Shown piece by piece: positions 53,596 to 62,129 of a stretch of DNA of 64,000 nt (positions are counted from its first letter, which is position 1; each line of letters begins with the position of its first letter). The notes under the pieces are model-generated. The model was not told the DNA's origin. It made no database searches and saw nothing but the letters and a program-made list of their open reading frames with translations. The stretch is taken from NCBI GenBank assembly GCA_964565925.1, contig CAZMGV010000002.1, positions 342,498 through 406,497 on the forward strand, read 5' to 3'. This DNA is from CAZMGV01 sp964565925. GTDB lineage: Bacteria; JAGRBM01; JAHCIT01. The position numbers and the translations under genes are program-made.

Positions 53596-53641
53596 ACAGT
53601 TGGACTCTCCCCGGATCGACTCAAATCTGTGGGGTAGGTCA
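53596..53641 (+). mobile_element. Solo IS3-type terminal repeat (remnant)
   Basis: CAGTTGGACTCTCCCCGG, then GACTCAAATCTG and GGTAGGTCA closely match the right end of the IS at 43432-43483. No transposase is nearby, so this is a leftover end of a related element. Confidence 0.6.
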
Positions 53642-53666
53642 TTTGGGTGATTGCATGATAAGGAAA

Positions 53667-53894
53667 CTAGCTCTCGCTAACGATGAGCTGCCATCTGACG
53701 TGACCCTGAACCAGAGAATGCTGATGGTGATTTTGTGGTGGTAATGGATGGTGCTGAATCGAGGTGGCTTCTCTACCGCATCCTGCACATCGATAAATTC
53801 CAGAAAACGGTGTTGACGAACCGGGGTTATGCACAAGATCAAAAGCATTGCTGTTATTCGGCTGCAGGACTTGTGGATACTTGTATTGCGCCAT
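53667..53894 (-). CDS. Small HHxH/zinc-ribbon protein
   Basis: 75 residues from the ATG behind AGAGGTT. The product carries PGSSTPFSGIYRCAGCGRE and PLPPQNHHQH, ending VRWQLIV. I recognise this as a widespread family of ~70-residue proteins with a CxxC knuckle and a PPQxHHxH motif, likely metal-binding, of unknown function. The flanking DNA (53642-54059) is more AT-rich than its neighbours and holds nothing else convincing. Confidence 0.72.
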   Translation of the reverse strand: MAQYKYPQVLQPNNSNAFDLVHNPGSSTPFSGIYRCAGCGREATSIQHHPLPPQNHHQHSLVQGHVRWQLIVSES

Positions 53895-54059
53895 CGATAA
53901 CCTCTGGATTTTCGATATAAAATCTATTATGCGATTTGATATGAATGTCAAGCATGTTTGGAATCAAAACGTGCGATAAGGGCAGATTTAGCCTCGGTAT
54001 ATGATTTTTAATTATAGAATCCAACTTTAAATGGACATTGGGCCCCGTGGAGAAGCGCA

Positions 54060-54224
54060 ATGACTTGGAAACTACGCAAAAAACGTAATGGTCCTTTGAG
54101 TCCTCCGAGGCCGCCTAAACCCCCAACTCCGCCGAAACCTCCTAAGCCCCCAGAACCTCCTAAACCGCCCAAGCCACCACATCCACCTGCTCCGCCGGGA
54201 TATGAGTACTATTGGGATGAATGA
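54060..54224 (+). CDS. Proline-rich microprotein (PPK repeats)
   Basis: 54 residues from an ATG 7 bp after GGAG. It has a basic head (MTWKLRKKRNGPLS), then eleven consecutive P-P-x triplets where x is R, K, T, K, K, E, K, K, H, A, G in order, and an acidic aromatic end GYEYYWDE. Such a run would form a polyproline-II rod and probably needs EF-P to be translated. No signal peptide. It stands between the HHxH protein and the 54373 gene. No family is recognised; a binding peptide or translation-stalling leader are guesses. Confidence 0.6.
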   Translation: MTWKLRKKRNGPLSPPRPPKPPTPPKPPKPPEPPKPPKPPHPPAPPGYEYYWDE

Positions 54225-54372
54225 TCCCCGCAAAAAATTCTGAAGCGGGTTCAAGGGTATAAAGTCAGACAAGATCCCTGCGACGGATCCCTGAAACCCA
54301 AATTTTCAATTTTGTATCTTAATGCGCGTCCTACTTGGATGTAGCTTTTAGGAATTCGGCCGGAGGCGTATC

Positions 54373-54744
54373 ATGTCACTCTTTTCACTCGAAGATGTTA
54401 AACAGGAGCATATGCCGCACAAGGAAGACTACGACAAATGGCGGGTAAACATGAGCGATGCTGACTACCGAAACGCGATCAAGGCTATCCACAAGATCAT
54501 GGCCGACACGAAACCCGGCGCCCACGTCATAACGTCCAGCTACATCCCCGGTAAAGACTGGTCTGGGACACCCTTCGATCCGATCTACCGGGCATGTAAG
54601 GGGAAATGGGCGGCCGCCCGCCTATTCTTCGGTCAACTCGTCTGGGATGCGGTCCAGCAGCATCCTGAAAAGTGGCATTTCATGCGCCAGGAAAAGGGTG
54701 ACGACCAGCCAATCGGATTGACGTATTTCAAACCAGAAAAGTGA
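54373..54744 (+). CDS. Hypothetical protein
   Basis: 123 residues behind a perfect GGAGG. It is soluble and rich in Trp/His/Lys, with HKIMADTKPGAHVITSSYIPGKDWSGTPFDPIYRAC and AARLFFGQLVWDAVQQHPEKW. No family recognised. It is followed 18 bp later by the PIN protein and is probably co-transcribed. Confidence 0.6.
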   Translation: MSLFSLEDVKQEHMPHKEDYDKWRVNMSDADYRNAIKAIHKIMADTKPGAHVITSSYIPGKDWSGTPFDPIYRACKGKWAAARLFFGQLVWDAVQQHPEKWHFMRQEKGDDQPIGLTYFKPEK

Positions 54745-54762
54745 GCTGGTCGGAGATACCTG

Positions 54763-55656
54763 ATGAAGATGCTTGATATCCTTCGTGAACAGGCCGAGGG
54801 AATTCGGAATTCTGGCATAAAGCTGCTTTCCGAATATTCCAGTATGAGCCCGGAAAATAGTCCGGACGACATGCTGGTAATTATAGATATCAATGGCTCT
54901 AATCGATGGAAACCATTGCCCGAGCCAGGGAAACGCCTCCAGGTGCAGCTACTTCCAGAGATCGACCAATTCGCCAGCGTGATTAAGGCGATCACCTCGA
55001 ACATGCCAGAGACAGTGCAGGCCCAACTTAGCGACGCAGTGGTCGCGATCCGAAATGCCGTTGAACAGGATAAAAATACATGGTGGAATTCTCCAGAAGA
55101 GGCTGCGAAAGGATTCGGTTCCCATCTCGACGAAATCTCTGCCACCCTTGGTGAATATTTTGACACTGCCCCTGAATCGATCATGGCCGTTGCGGACACA
55201 AATGCCTTACTGGCGAATCCGGATATAGAGCGTTGGACTTTCGACGGTGTCGAATCCTTCGAGATCGTAATTGTGCCGACCGTATTGGCAGAACTGGATG
55301 GGCACAAGGTGAATCACAGAAATCCGGATGTTCGAGACAAAGCGTCGTCGTTGATCCAACGGTTTAAGGAATACCGGCGGCGTGGTCCGCTTGGTAAAGG
55401 TGTGCCAATCGTTAAGGGGCGCATATCTCTTCGAACCGTCGCTATTGAACCCGATATGAATCGAACTTTGCCGTGGCTGGATCAACGCAATGCTGATGAC
55501 CGTTTCCTGGCTTCAACTATTGAGATCATTCGACAGCAACCGGCAGCGCGAACATTTGTTGTCACATCCGATATAAATCTACAGAACAAGGCAGAAGTGG
55601 CAAGCGTGCCATTTAAAGAAGTCCCCGCCGGAGCACCGGATCAAACGAAGAAATAA
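54763..55656 (+). CDS. PIN-domain ribonuclease-like protein
   Basis: 297 residues behind GGAGAT. The first ~140 residues are helical and unknown. From ~145 a PIN domain is visible: VADTNALLANPDIERW (first Asp), IVPTVLAELDGHK (Glu), NADDRFLASTIEI (Asp cluster) and VVTSDINLQNKAEV (last Asp). The four acidic positions needed for metal-dependent RNA cleavage are present. The PIN type resembles those of large cytoplasmic proteins rather than short VapC toxins. No antitoxin-like gene is fused or overlapping. Confidence 0.78.
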   Translation: MKMLDILREQAEGIRNSGIKLLSEYSSMSPENSPDDMLVIIDINGSNRWKPLPEPGKRLQVQLLPEIDQFASVIKAITSNMPETVQAQLSDAVVAIRNAVEQDKNTWWNSPEEAAKGFGSHLDEISATLGEYFDTAPESIMAVADTNALLANPDIERWTFDGVESFEIVIVPTVLAELDGHKVNHRNPDVRDKASSLIQRFKEYRRRGPLGKGVPIVKGRISLRTVAIEPDMNRTLPWLDQRNADDRFLASTIEIIRQQPAARTFVVTSDINLQNKAEVASVPFKEVPAGAPDQTKK

Positions 55657-55717
55657 TCGCATTTGTCCGCTATAGTGTCGCCGTGGCTCAAAACCTTGAG
55701 AAGAGAGGAGGACTGCT

Positions 55718-56860
55718 GTGAACCGCGTAGAGGTCAAGCCTGAATTGCTGCGCTGGGCACGTGAACGGGTGGGAAAGTCTCCAGCAAGCCTCGCCAAGCG
55801 TTTTCCGAAGCTTGGACATTGGGAACGCGGAGAGGCTCACCCGACACTAAAGCAGCTAGAGGATTTCGCTAAGGCGACCCACGTGCCGGTGGGGTATTTG
55901 TTCCTCTCGAAACCTCCGGCCGAACAGATCCCAATTCCGGACTTCCGCACTATGGGGAACGACCGAGTTGGGCATCCAAGCCCGGATCTTCTTGATACTA
56001 TTTATGCTTGCCAGCAGCGCCAGGAGTGGTACCGGGAATTCGCCCGCTCCGAAGGGGAAAAGCCACTCCAGTTCGTTGGGTCGTTACGCCAGTCGATAAC
56101 GGTGGAGAAAGCCGCTGCGAAAATCGCCGCCGAATTAGGGTTCAACATTGACGAGAGAAGCCGGCTGCCTCGATGGGAAGACGCTTTGCGCCGCTTCGTG
56201 GAACAGGCCGAGGCACTCGGTGTGCTTGTAATGATAAACGGCGTCGTGGGGAGCAACGTCTACCGGAAACTCGATCCTCGCGAGTTCAGAGGATTCGCCC
56301 TCTCGGATGATTTGGCTCCGCTCGTCTTCATTAATGGTGCGGATACCAAATCGGCTCAGATGTTTACCCTTGCACACGAATTGGCACATATCTGGCTTGG
56401 TGAAACAGCAGTATCTGATTCCGAACTGATGCAATCCCCAACGAATGACGTCGAACGGTGGTGCAACCGAGTGGCAGCGGAACTTCTTGTACCTTTAGGT
56501 GCCCTGCATCGAGACTACAATAAGGGTGAGGATCTTTGGGAAGCCGTCACACGCCTTGCTCGAAGATTCAAGGTCAGCACCCTGGTTATTCTTCGCCGAA
56601 TCCACGACGCGGGCGGGCTTACGCGAGACGAATTCTGGGCCGCCTATAATGCAGAATTGAAACGGCTCCGCGAGATCACCGCTGAAGGCGGCGGGAATTT
56701 TCACCTCACCCAGCCGGTGCGTGTCAGTAAGCGGTTTGCACGAGCGCTAATCGCACGCACTTTGGAGGGGCAGGTTCTCTATCGTGATGCATTCCAGATG
56801 TTGGGATTCTCTAAGGCAGCGACCCTCCACGAACTTGGCCGCAATCTGGGAGTCATCTGA
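55718..56860 (+). CDS. Xre/ImmA-IrrE fusion (antitoxin-like HTH metallopeptidase)
   Basis: 380 residues from GTG behind GAGAGGAGG. The N-terminal helix-turn-helix-like region is VEVKPELLRWARERVGKSP...LEDFAKATHVPVGYLFL. The central IrrE/ImmA peptidase domain has the zinc motif AHELAHIW (about 218-225) and a downstream acidic ligand. The C-terminal region is SKRFARALIARTLEGQVLYRDAFQMLGF. Such proteins pair with DUF4411 toxins, and indeed the next gene overlaps the stop by one base. It likely represses the pair and may cleave a regulator. Confidence 0.9.
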   Translation: MNRVEVKPELLRWARERVGKSPASLAKRFPKLGHWERGEAHPTLKQLEDFAKATHVPVGYLFLSKPPAEQIPIPDFRTMGNDRVGHPSPDLLDTIYACQQRQEWYREFARSEGEKPLQFVGSLRQSITVEKAAAKIAAELGFNIDERSRLPRWEDALRRFVEQAEALGVLVMINGVVGSNVYRKLDPREFRGFALSDDLAPLVFINGADTKSAQMFTLAHELAHIWLGETAVSDSELMQSPTNDVERWCNRVAAELLVPLGALHRDYNKGEDLWEAVTRLARRFKVSTLVILRRIHDAGGLTRDEFWAAYNAELKRLREITAEGGGNFHLTQPVRVSKRFARALIARTLEGQVLYRDAFQMLGFSKAATLHELGRNLGVI

Positions 56861-57354
56861 TGGCTTACCTGCTTGATTCTAACGTGTTTATCCAAGCCAA
56901 GAACCTGCACTACGGCCTCGATTTCTGCCCAGCGTTTTGGGACTGGTTAATAGCGAAAAACTCCAGCGGCGAAGTTCACAGCATTGAAAAAGTCGCCGAT
57001 GAAATTGCTGCCGGAGCTGACGATCTTTCCAAATGGGCTGCAAAACAGGGGACCGGATTTTTTCTTAAGCCGGATGCCAAAGTTGTCCCTGCGCTTGGGC
57101 AGGTCAGCTCTTGGGCTTCGACTCAGAAATATGAACCTGTAGCTGTGAATACGTTTTTACAGGTAGCGGACTACTACCTAGTTGCCCACGCACTAGCGCA
57201 CGGTGACTCTGTGGTCACCCATGAGGTGGCTTCGCCTTCCACGAAACATATCAAAATTCCCAACGCTTGTATTGGTCTCGGCATTAAATGCATGACGCCA
57301 TATGAAATGCTCCGGCGCGAAAGAGCCCGATTTGTTCTCGGGGCACACAAATGA
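56860..57354 (+). CDS. DUF4411 PIN-like toxin candidate
   Basis: 164 residues whose ATG shares its first base with the stop of the ImmA gene (TGATG). It starts YLLDSNVFIQAKNLHYGLDF and includes VADEIAAG, VADYYLVAHALAHGDSVVTHE and KHIKIPNAC, the conserved line-up of DUF4411, a PIN-fold group. Asp/Glu residues at these places could coordinate metal for RNA cleavage. With its neighbour it forms a two-gene toxin-antitoxin module. Confidence 0.85.
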   Translation: MAYLLDSNVFIQAKNLHYGLDFCPAFWDWLIAKNSSGEVHSIEKVADEIAAGADDLSKWAAKQGTGFFLKPDAKVVPALGQVSSWASTQKYEPVAVNTFLQVADYYLVAHALAHGDSVVTHEVASPSTKHIKIPNACIGLGIKCMTPYEMLRRERARFVLGAHK

Positions 57355-57453
57355 GTCAAACCCGGGGCTATCGCACTAGGTGATGTTCCACTATCGGCAT
57401 TGCGTTACTATAGCTGGGCTTCGTCTATTCTGGTCTCGGGAATAGAATTGTCA

Positions 57454-58752
57454 TCATGCCCGCCTATCAGAGCAAGCAATCTCTCCCACCCACATCACCT
57501 GATAGAACTTCCCGCCTTGGCTGAATTTCGCGTCGATGGACCAACCCTGATCCCGTAGGTATTCGAGCGCGTCCTTCAACTTCGTTCCAAAACTGTAGAC
57601 GTTTCTGATCGGGAGCGGGGTTTTGCGATATTTGCTGGCAACCAGTTCGAGAGCGTTGAACAGCTGTCCCGGTGAACCTCGGAAAGCCGGTTCTGCGCTG
57701 CCGTAGTGGCGATAGGGAGCTTTCTTGTCGAACCGGCGGGGAACCAAAACCTTGAGCTTGAACTCCCGTTCGAACGACGCGACCGACTCGGCATTTTCCA
57801 GGCGGTCACGAAGGGTGTTCAAGCAGTCGAGGATCTGCTTCTCGCACCTTTCGGAAACGGCAATCAGAGGAGCCCTGCCGCTCAGAATCAACTGCCGAAG
57901 ACGATTGGCCTCCTCAGATGGAAATGCCTTTTGTTCAGTTTCGTCGGCCAACAAGGCCAGGAGACGGTCTCGATAACGCGAAAGATCCGGCATTGCCGCC
58001 AAATCGATCTGTCGGGTCAATACTTCGTCTTTCAAGAACTCCAGCAGTGCAACCAGGAGTTCTTCCTGTTCCGCAGCCGTACTCAAGATGACGAAATACC
58101 GAGTGATGCACTTCCTAGCGTTCTCCGAATGCCGTTTCTTGAGCCATGCCCGGCTCATCCAGAGCAAGCTGGTTGTGCTTCCGAGCCGTTCGGCGTCCTT
58201 GAACGCTTCGAGAGCTTTGTCGGGATCCGGTTTCCTGCCGCTTGGTCCGCGAAGCCAGATCTGCCCGAGACGTTCATGCGCCTTGGCGGAACCGATTTTT
58301 GCCGCCTTCTCGTAACGATCAACGGCTGCCTCCACATCCTCAAGTTCGTCATCCAGTCCGAACAGGAAACGATCGCCTGCGGCGAGAAGCCGGTCGGCAT
58401 CGGAGGCTGTATCAAGAATGGGATCGTTATCATCCGGAAGGGACGGTTGTGCCGACATCGCCATTTCAGGGATCGTCATGATGCAATCGATAGCGACCTT
58501 GGGAGAGACTTCAAACAGTTCCGTACGATGACGATGCCGGGAGCCACGCACATCCAGCTTCGCGTGGGCGATCCGTTCCGCCGCGTCGCAATCGCTAAAC
58601 TGGCGGTAGTAAATGGCATGCCACTTCCCAAGCACACCGGTCGCAGCCGATATTTCGCCTGCGCGCACCTCCGGCTGTTTGTAAGTTCTGCCGACCTTTA
58701 CCGTTTCCGGGGCGGCGGAGTTGAACAGCACGTATACGTAACCGGGAGCCAT
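57454..58752 (-). CDS. GIY-YIG (T5orf172/MUG113-type) domain protein with Sel1-like repeats
   Basis: 432 residues. Residues 1-85 read GYVYVLFNSAAPETVKVGRT...RAGEISAATGV...AERIAHAKLD...RTELFEV, a T5orf172-like GIY-YIG nuclease domain with the Arg and Glu in their usual places. Sel1/TPR-like pairs follow (AAVDRYEKAAKIGSAKAHERLGQIW; KALEAFKDAERLGSTTSLLWMSRAW), then a ~180-residue unknown C-terminal region. It reads leftward, 6 bp downstream of the 58759 gene, so the two form an operon. Confidence 0.82.
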   Translation of the reverse strand: MAPGYVYVLFNSAAPETVKVGRTYKQPEVRAGEISAATGVLGKWHAIYYRQFSDCDAAERIAHAKLDVRGSRHRHRTELFEVSPKVAIDCIMTIPEMAMSAQPSLPDDNDPILDTASDADRLLAAGDRFLFGLDDELEDVEAAVDRYEKAAKIGSAKAHERLGQIWLRGPSGRKPDPDKALEAFKDAERLGSTTSLLWMSRAWLKKRHSENARKCITRYFVILSTAAEQEELLVALLEFLKDEVLTRQIDLAAMPDLSRYRDRLLALLADETEQKAFPSEEANRLRQLILSGRAPLIAVSERCEKQILDCLNTLRDRLENAESVASFEREFKLKVLVPRRFDKKAPYRHYGSAEPAFRGSPGQLFNALELVASKYRKTPLPIRNVYSFGTKLKDALEYLRDQGWSIDAKFSQGGKFYQVMWVGEIACSDRRA

Positions 58753-58758
58753 CAGGCA

Positions 58759-59505
58759 TTACCTCTCTCGCGATCCCTGAAGTTCGGCCGATGTGTCCAA
58801 TTCCTGTCCGATCACCTTGGCCAATTTCTCGATGGTTTCCCGGACCGTCCGGTCGTCCTCTGACAGCCCCATCCGCTCGATGATTTCCTTTACGGTCTGT
58901 TTCAGCACATGGAAGCGGACGAGCATTTCGCACCGCCGGTCGAGTCCCGCGTGGTCCGGAGACTTTTTCCAGACCCCTCGTGCGCCGAGCACGCTATATA
59001 CCGCCCTGGCATAATCGCTGCTGCATGCGTACGCCTCGGGCTTTATCCGGGAGACGCATTCCGGGACCTGTTCCTCTTCAATTTCGATGGTGGGTATAAA
59101 GTCGAACGGATAGCACCCGACGATTTGGGTTTCGGCAATCTCGCCTTCACGTTCAAAACACAGCGGTAGCGTTGTACCGGGCTCGCTTTCCTGCCACCGC
59201 TGTAACTGCCAGTGAGCCTCGCCGCATAAAGAACCGCCAATCTGGAAATCATCCGTCCATTCTGCCAACCGGGTGGCAATTGTGTGAACCAACTGATTCG
59301 CTTCGAGGTCTCGCCGGTGATTCGCGTGATCTGTAATCGAAACCCACAGGGGGAACATCTCGTCCCGGAGAGGAACCATGAACTCCGGCACCAGTTCCTG
59401 GATCTTGTTCAGGAACCTGAGCCGCGCCCACGTTACATGCGAATGCCCGGTAGTCAGGTATTCCGGACGGGAGTAATAGGGTCCTTTAGTCGTCAAAGCT
59501 GACAT
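58759..59505 (-). CDS. Hypothetical protein, partner of the GIY-YIG/Sel1 gene
   Basis: 248 residues from the ATG behind AAGGTG; an in-frame GTG 9 bp upstream is possible. It is soluble and mixed alpha/beta, with the lines PLWVSITDHANHRRDLEANQLVH, GGSLCGEAHWQLQRW and a helical end (RMGLSEDDRTVRETIEKLAKVIGQELD). No family recognised. Its coding capacity and coupling to the GIY-YIG gene support it as real. Confidence 0.65.
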   Translation of the reverse strand: MSALTTKGPYYSRPEYLTTGHSHVTWARLRFLNKIQELVPEFMVPLRDEMFPLWVSITDHANHRRDLEANQLVHTIATRLAEWTDDFQIGGSLCGEAHWQLQRWQESEPGTTLPLCFEREGEIAETQIVGCYPFDFIPTIEIEEEQVPECVSRIKPEAYACSSDYARAVYSVLGARGVWKKSPDHAGLDRRCEMLVRFHVLKQTVKEIIERMGLSEDDRTVRETIEKLAKVIGQELDTSAELQGSRER

Positions 59506-59552
59506 GACACGCACCTTTCATGGTGGCCATGCCTTCACCTGATGATAACAGG

Positions 59553-60410
59553 CTACTGGCAGGAAACCCCGGCTCCCAGTTTTGCGCCCAGCTCTTCGGC
59601 CTTTGCCGGTAGCTGATCCTCCGGCCCCTGTACCTTGGCCGATGTTACCGTCCGGCCGGACCCATTCTCCGTCACCATCCCGGAGACGATAAAGCTTGGG
59701 CCGAACTTCACGATCTCGCCCGTTACGGTCAGGTCAGTTCCTTTCTGCGGGTCGGAGACGAGAGTCAGGCACTTGGATTTAGCGAGTTCGGACGAAACGA
59801 CCGATGCGACGGCTTCTGAATAGGACGGATCGGCCCCGGCTTTAGTAACAAACGGGTTTATGGAGATTCGCTTGGGTCCAGCGTTAGCAGCCGCAACGAC
59901 AGGGACTGGAGTTACCGCCGGGGCCGGCGGGACCTCTGTCGGTTTCTGCACGACAGGCGATTCTTTCGCTTTTGCCAGATCGGCGATTCTCGGCGACGAA
60001 CGGACAAGACCGGCTATCTTTTCGGCCGCTTTGTCAGCAGCACTATCCGCTCCCATCGATCCCAGGCTTATCCCGCCACTATAATAGTCGCTGATGGAGT
60101 CATCGACCGTGACAACCGTTTCGCCCTTGGCTGAAAGGGTAAACTTTACCCGGTCAGGACCTTTCCAGACCGACGTTTCGATCACGATTGTCCCTTCAAG
60201 ATCGGCAGGACCGGCGTTCGAGACCCGGTAGCCAGCATTGGTAAGTTTGCCGGCGAGCCGTTCTTTGAAGTTGTCGGGTTTCCACGCACCAGGGGTTCCC
60301 AACGCTCCACCAGAATCTTTCGCAGAGAGTCCAATTGTCAACGGGCTATCGGCGTACGTTGGTGTAACGCAGTAGAAAGTTAGTGCGATAAACAGCAAGG
60401 TGCATTTCAT
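59553..60410 (-). CDS. Secreted protein, two-domain, Pro/Val-rich hinge
   Basis: 285 residues from the ATG behind GGAGGAAAC. A signal peptide is cleaved near TPTYADS. The first domain (residues ~25-150) has beta character and a glycine-rich SDYYSGGISLGSMGADSAADKAAEKIAG. A hinge rich in Pro/Val/Ala (EVPPAPAVTPVPVVAAANAG) leads to a second domain (SYSEAVASVVSSELAKSKCLTLVSDPQKGTDLTVTG). Its start recalls lipoprotein/CsgG-type proteins that assemble outer-membrane systems. That link is weak. Likely periplasmic. Confidence 0.65.
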   Translation of the reverse strand: MKCTLLFIALTFYCVTPTYADSPLTIGLSAKDSGGALGTPGAWKPDNFKERLAGKLTNAGYRVSNAGPADLEGTIVIETSVWKGPDRVKFTLSAKGETVVTVDDSISDYYSGGISLGSMGADSAADKAAEKIAGLVRSSPRIADLAKAKESPVVQKPTEVPPAPAVTPVPVVAAANAGPKRISINPFVTKAGADPSYSEAVASVVSSELAKSKCLTLVSDPQKGTDLTVTGEIVKFGPSFIVSGMVTENGSGRTVTSAKVQGPEDQLPAKAEELGAKLGAGVSCQ

Positions 60411-60569
60411 TAGTTTCCTCCACGGACCATCAGTTTTTCTACCAAACGCAATGGAATAGAAATAATTGGCAGGCGCCTCGGCATTTCGATTTCCCATACC
60501 CATGCGGGATCGAAACCTTCTTCAGCTATCCGATTCCTCAATCCATATGCCGTACATCCCTAGAAGTAT

Positions 60570-60599
60570 ACGCTATTAGCGTAGTTCGCCATTAGCGAA
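60570..60599. promoter_or_regulatory. Two adjacent palindromes, Xre operator candidates
   Basis: ACGCTATTAGCGT (60570-60582) and TTCGCCATTAGCGAA (60585-60599) are both inverted repeats sharing ATTAGCG. They sit side by side 44 bp before the ATG of the small Xre gene, the usual place for autoregulation. Confidence 0.6.
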
Positions 60600-60642
60600 T
60601 ATCAAGCAGCCTGTTAATCTCTATATTGCCACCAGCGTGGCC

Positions 60643-60870
60643 ATGACGGATTTACAGAAACGAGTTGTCGCCAACTTGAAATTGTGGGCCAAGAAGCGGA
60701 AGATACCGCTATCTCACGTCCCCGACCGCGCCGGCCTGTCGCGCACGTATTTCTGGGACATCCTGGCCGGGAGAAAAGCACCCACGTTCCCTTGGCTTGA
60801 GGCGATATCGCGTGTCCTGGAAATTGATCCAGTTGATCTGATGCGGCCCCCAATTCCCGAGAAAAAGTAA
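60643..60870 (+). CDS. Small Xre-family regulator
   Basis: 75 residues from the ATG at 60643, or from the GTG 6 bp upstream. The helix-turn-helix core is clear (KKRKIPLSHVPDRAGLSRTYFWDILAGRKAPTFPWLEAISRVLEIDPVDLMRP). A single-domain repressor of phage/plasmid type. It is probably controlled by the two palindromes ahead of it, and is a good candidate to regulate the element's recombination or neighbouring cargo. Confidence 0.88.
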   Translation: MTDLQKRVVANLKLWAKKRKIPLSHVPDRAGLSRTYFWDILAGRKAPTFPWLEAISRVLEIDPVDLMRPPIPEKK

Positions 60871-61831
60871 GTATCAACCAGGATAGCCTGGCCTCTCGGC
60901 TGCAATGGCCTCACTTATTGAACCATGTTCAAGGTGAACAACTCCCATTTCACCCAAAATGGGAAGAGATCGCCAGGAACTCGGGGGAGTTCGACCGCGT
61001 CGCACAGGATATGCGCAAAAACGTCGGAAAATGGACCGTGTTCGACCGGAAGTCAGGCGTGTCGCGCACGACAGCAGTGCCGTTCGCCCAAAAATCATTG
61101 GCTTGTCGCCGAAAATCAGCGGCCTCCCGATGAAAATCAGTGGGCTTTCCGTGAAAAACAGTGCGAGTTCCAGGTCGTTGCTGGACGTCAGCGGAATGGC
61201 CGGCGTTAAACGGTACCGATCATCGTCCTTGTCGCCGAACACCCACCGAGTCGGCGACCGAGCATTCACCGAGTCGGTGACCGACCACCCACCGATTCGG
61301 TGACCGAGTCGGCGACCGGACACACATCGAAAATTAGCAAGTAATCGTGTCAAAAAGCCCATAGCGCCTCTGGCATAATACACAAAGGTGAGGGTGGTAG
61401 CTTTTCGGCAACCGCCAGGCGGAGCCGTCGGCACGGCAGTCCAAATACGTGAAAGACGACCTGACGCAGGATCCTATTGCTACCGTCCCGGCCGAGAGCT
61501 TCTCTCGCCGGGGACTACTGGCATCTGACCTGCCGTTCCAGCTCACCGTCAAACAACTGGCCGATCCGGACAGAACGGAGGTGAAATAATCTACTCGTAA
61601 CCCAGTCAGGGTGACCGAATAAGGCTCAAGACGGTTCGGTCGCTGGCGAAATCTGATGGTCATTCCGAGAATTACATAAAAAGGGTGGCCGATTTACGGT
61701 CCGATGAAGAGGAACGAAACGCAACCGTGACTCCGTAACAGGAGCACAATGTATTACGCGTGACGCCGCCCGTGGTCCGTCGATCCGGACATGGGGCGAC
61801 AGCGGGAGCATTTCCCGCCTCTTGGTGTTCC
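60871..61831. other. Spacer with short tandem repeats and no confident gene
   Basis: Contents: palindrome GTTCAAGGTGAAC (60927-60939); hairpin CCCATTT/AAATGGG (about 60944-60962); four 21-bp tandem units of pattern AAAATCAGnGG (about 61089-61172); and repeats of ACCGAGTCGGYGACCGA (about 61241-61320). A frame ending at 61589 reads VKDDLTQDPIATVPAESFSR and on to DRTEVK, but lacks a start and Shine-Dalgarno and may be a remnant. Confidence 0.5.
61089..61172 (+). repeat. Four imperfect 21-bp tandem repeats
   Basis: Units begin AAAATCATTGG, AAAATCAGCGG, AAAATCAGTGG and AAAAACAGTGC. In the + frame they would code the seven-residue pattern K-I-x-G-L-x-x. Each unit is degenerate, and no spacers suggest CRISPR. 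Confidence 0.6.
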
Positions 61832-62065
61832 ATGGATTCGGACAAATTCACTACGGCGAAGCCGCCCGGTGACAGTTTTCGCAGCACCCTTGCGCGGGCC
61901 ATCGGACGGATTCCGTCCGATGACGAGTCGCGGGACGCGTTCGCTCGTGTCCGGGAACTGCTCCAGGTGTTTGACGATATCCGAAGCGGACGTAACGGCA
62001 TGCGCCGGAGCGACGCGCCTGTGGATAACTCGAAAGCCTTCCGGCCCAGTAAACGCACGGTCTGA
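61832..62065 (+). CDS. Small protein upstream of the recombinase
   Basis: 77 residues from MDSDKFTTAKPPGDSF. The helical middle is STLARAIGRIPSDDESRDAFARVRELLQVFDDIRSG. No good ribosome site. It ends 64 bp before the recombinase start and could be a small regulator or directionality factor, which is only a positional guess. Confidence 0.45.
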   Translation: MDSDKFTTAKPPGDSFRSTLARAIGRIPSDDESRDAFARVRELLQVFDDIRSGRNGMRRSDAPVDNSKAFRPSKRTV

Positions 62066-62129
62066 GCGAATCCGCTTGACGCGAAAAACAAGCTGCCGGA
62101 CATTACACATTCACTGGAAGGGAAGTGTC

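Noticed and set aside
61089..61172. CRISPR-like array
   Set aside because: Units are contiguous and degenerate, without spacers or cas genes.
60874..61434. 186-codon open frame on the - strand
   Set aside because: It spans the tandem repeats and runs into the Xre gene's 3' side. Its sequence is repeat-driven (PLIFIGRPLIFGDKP) and has no start signal.
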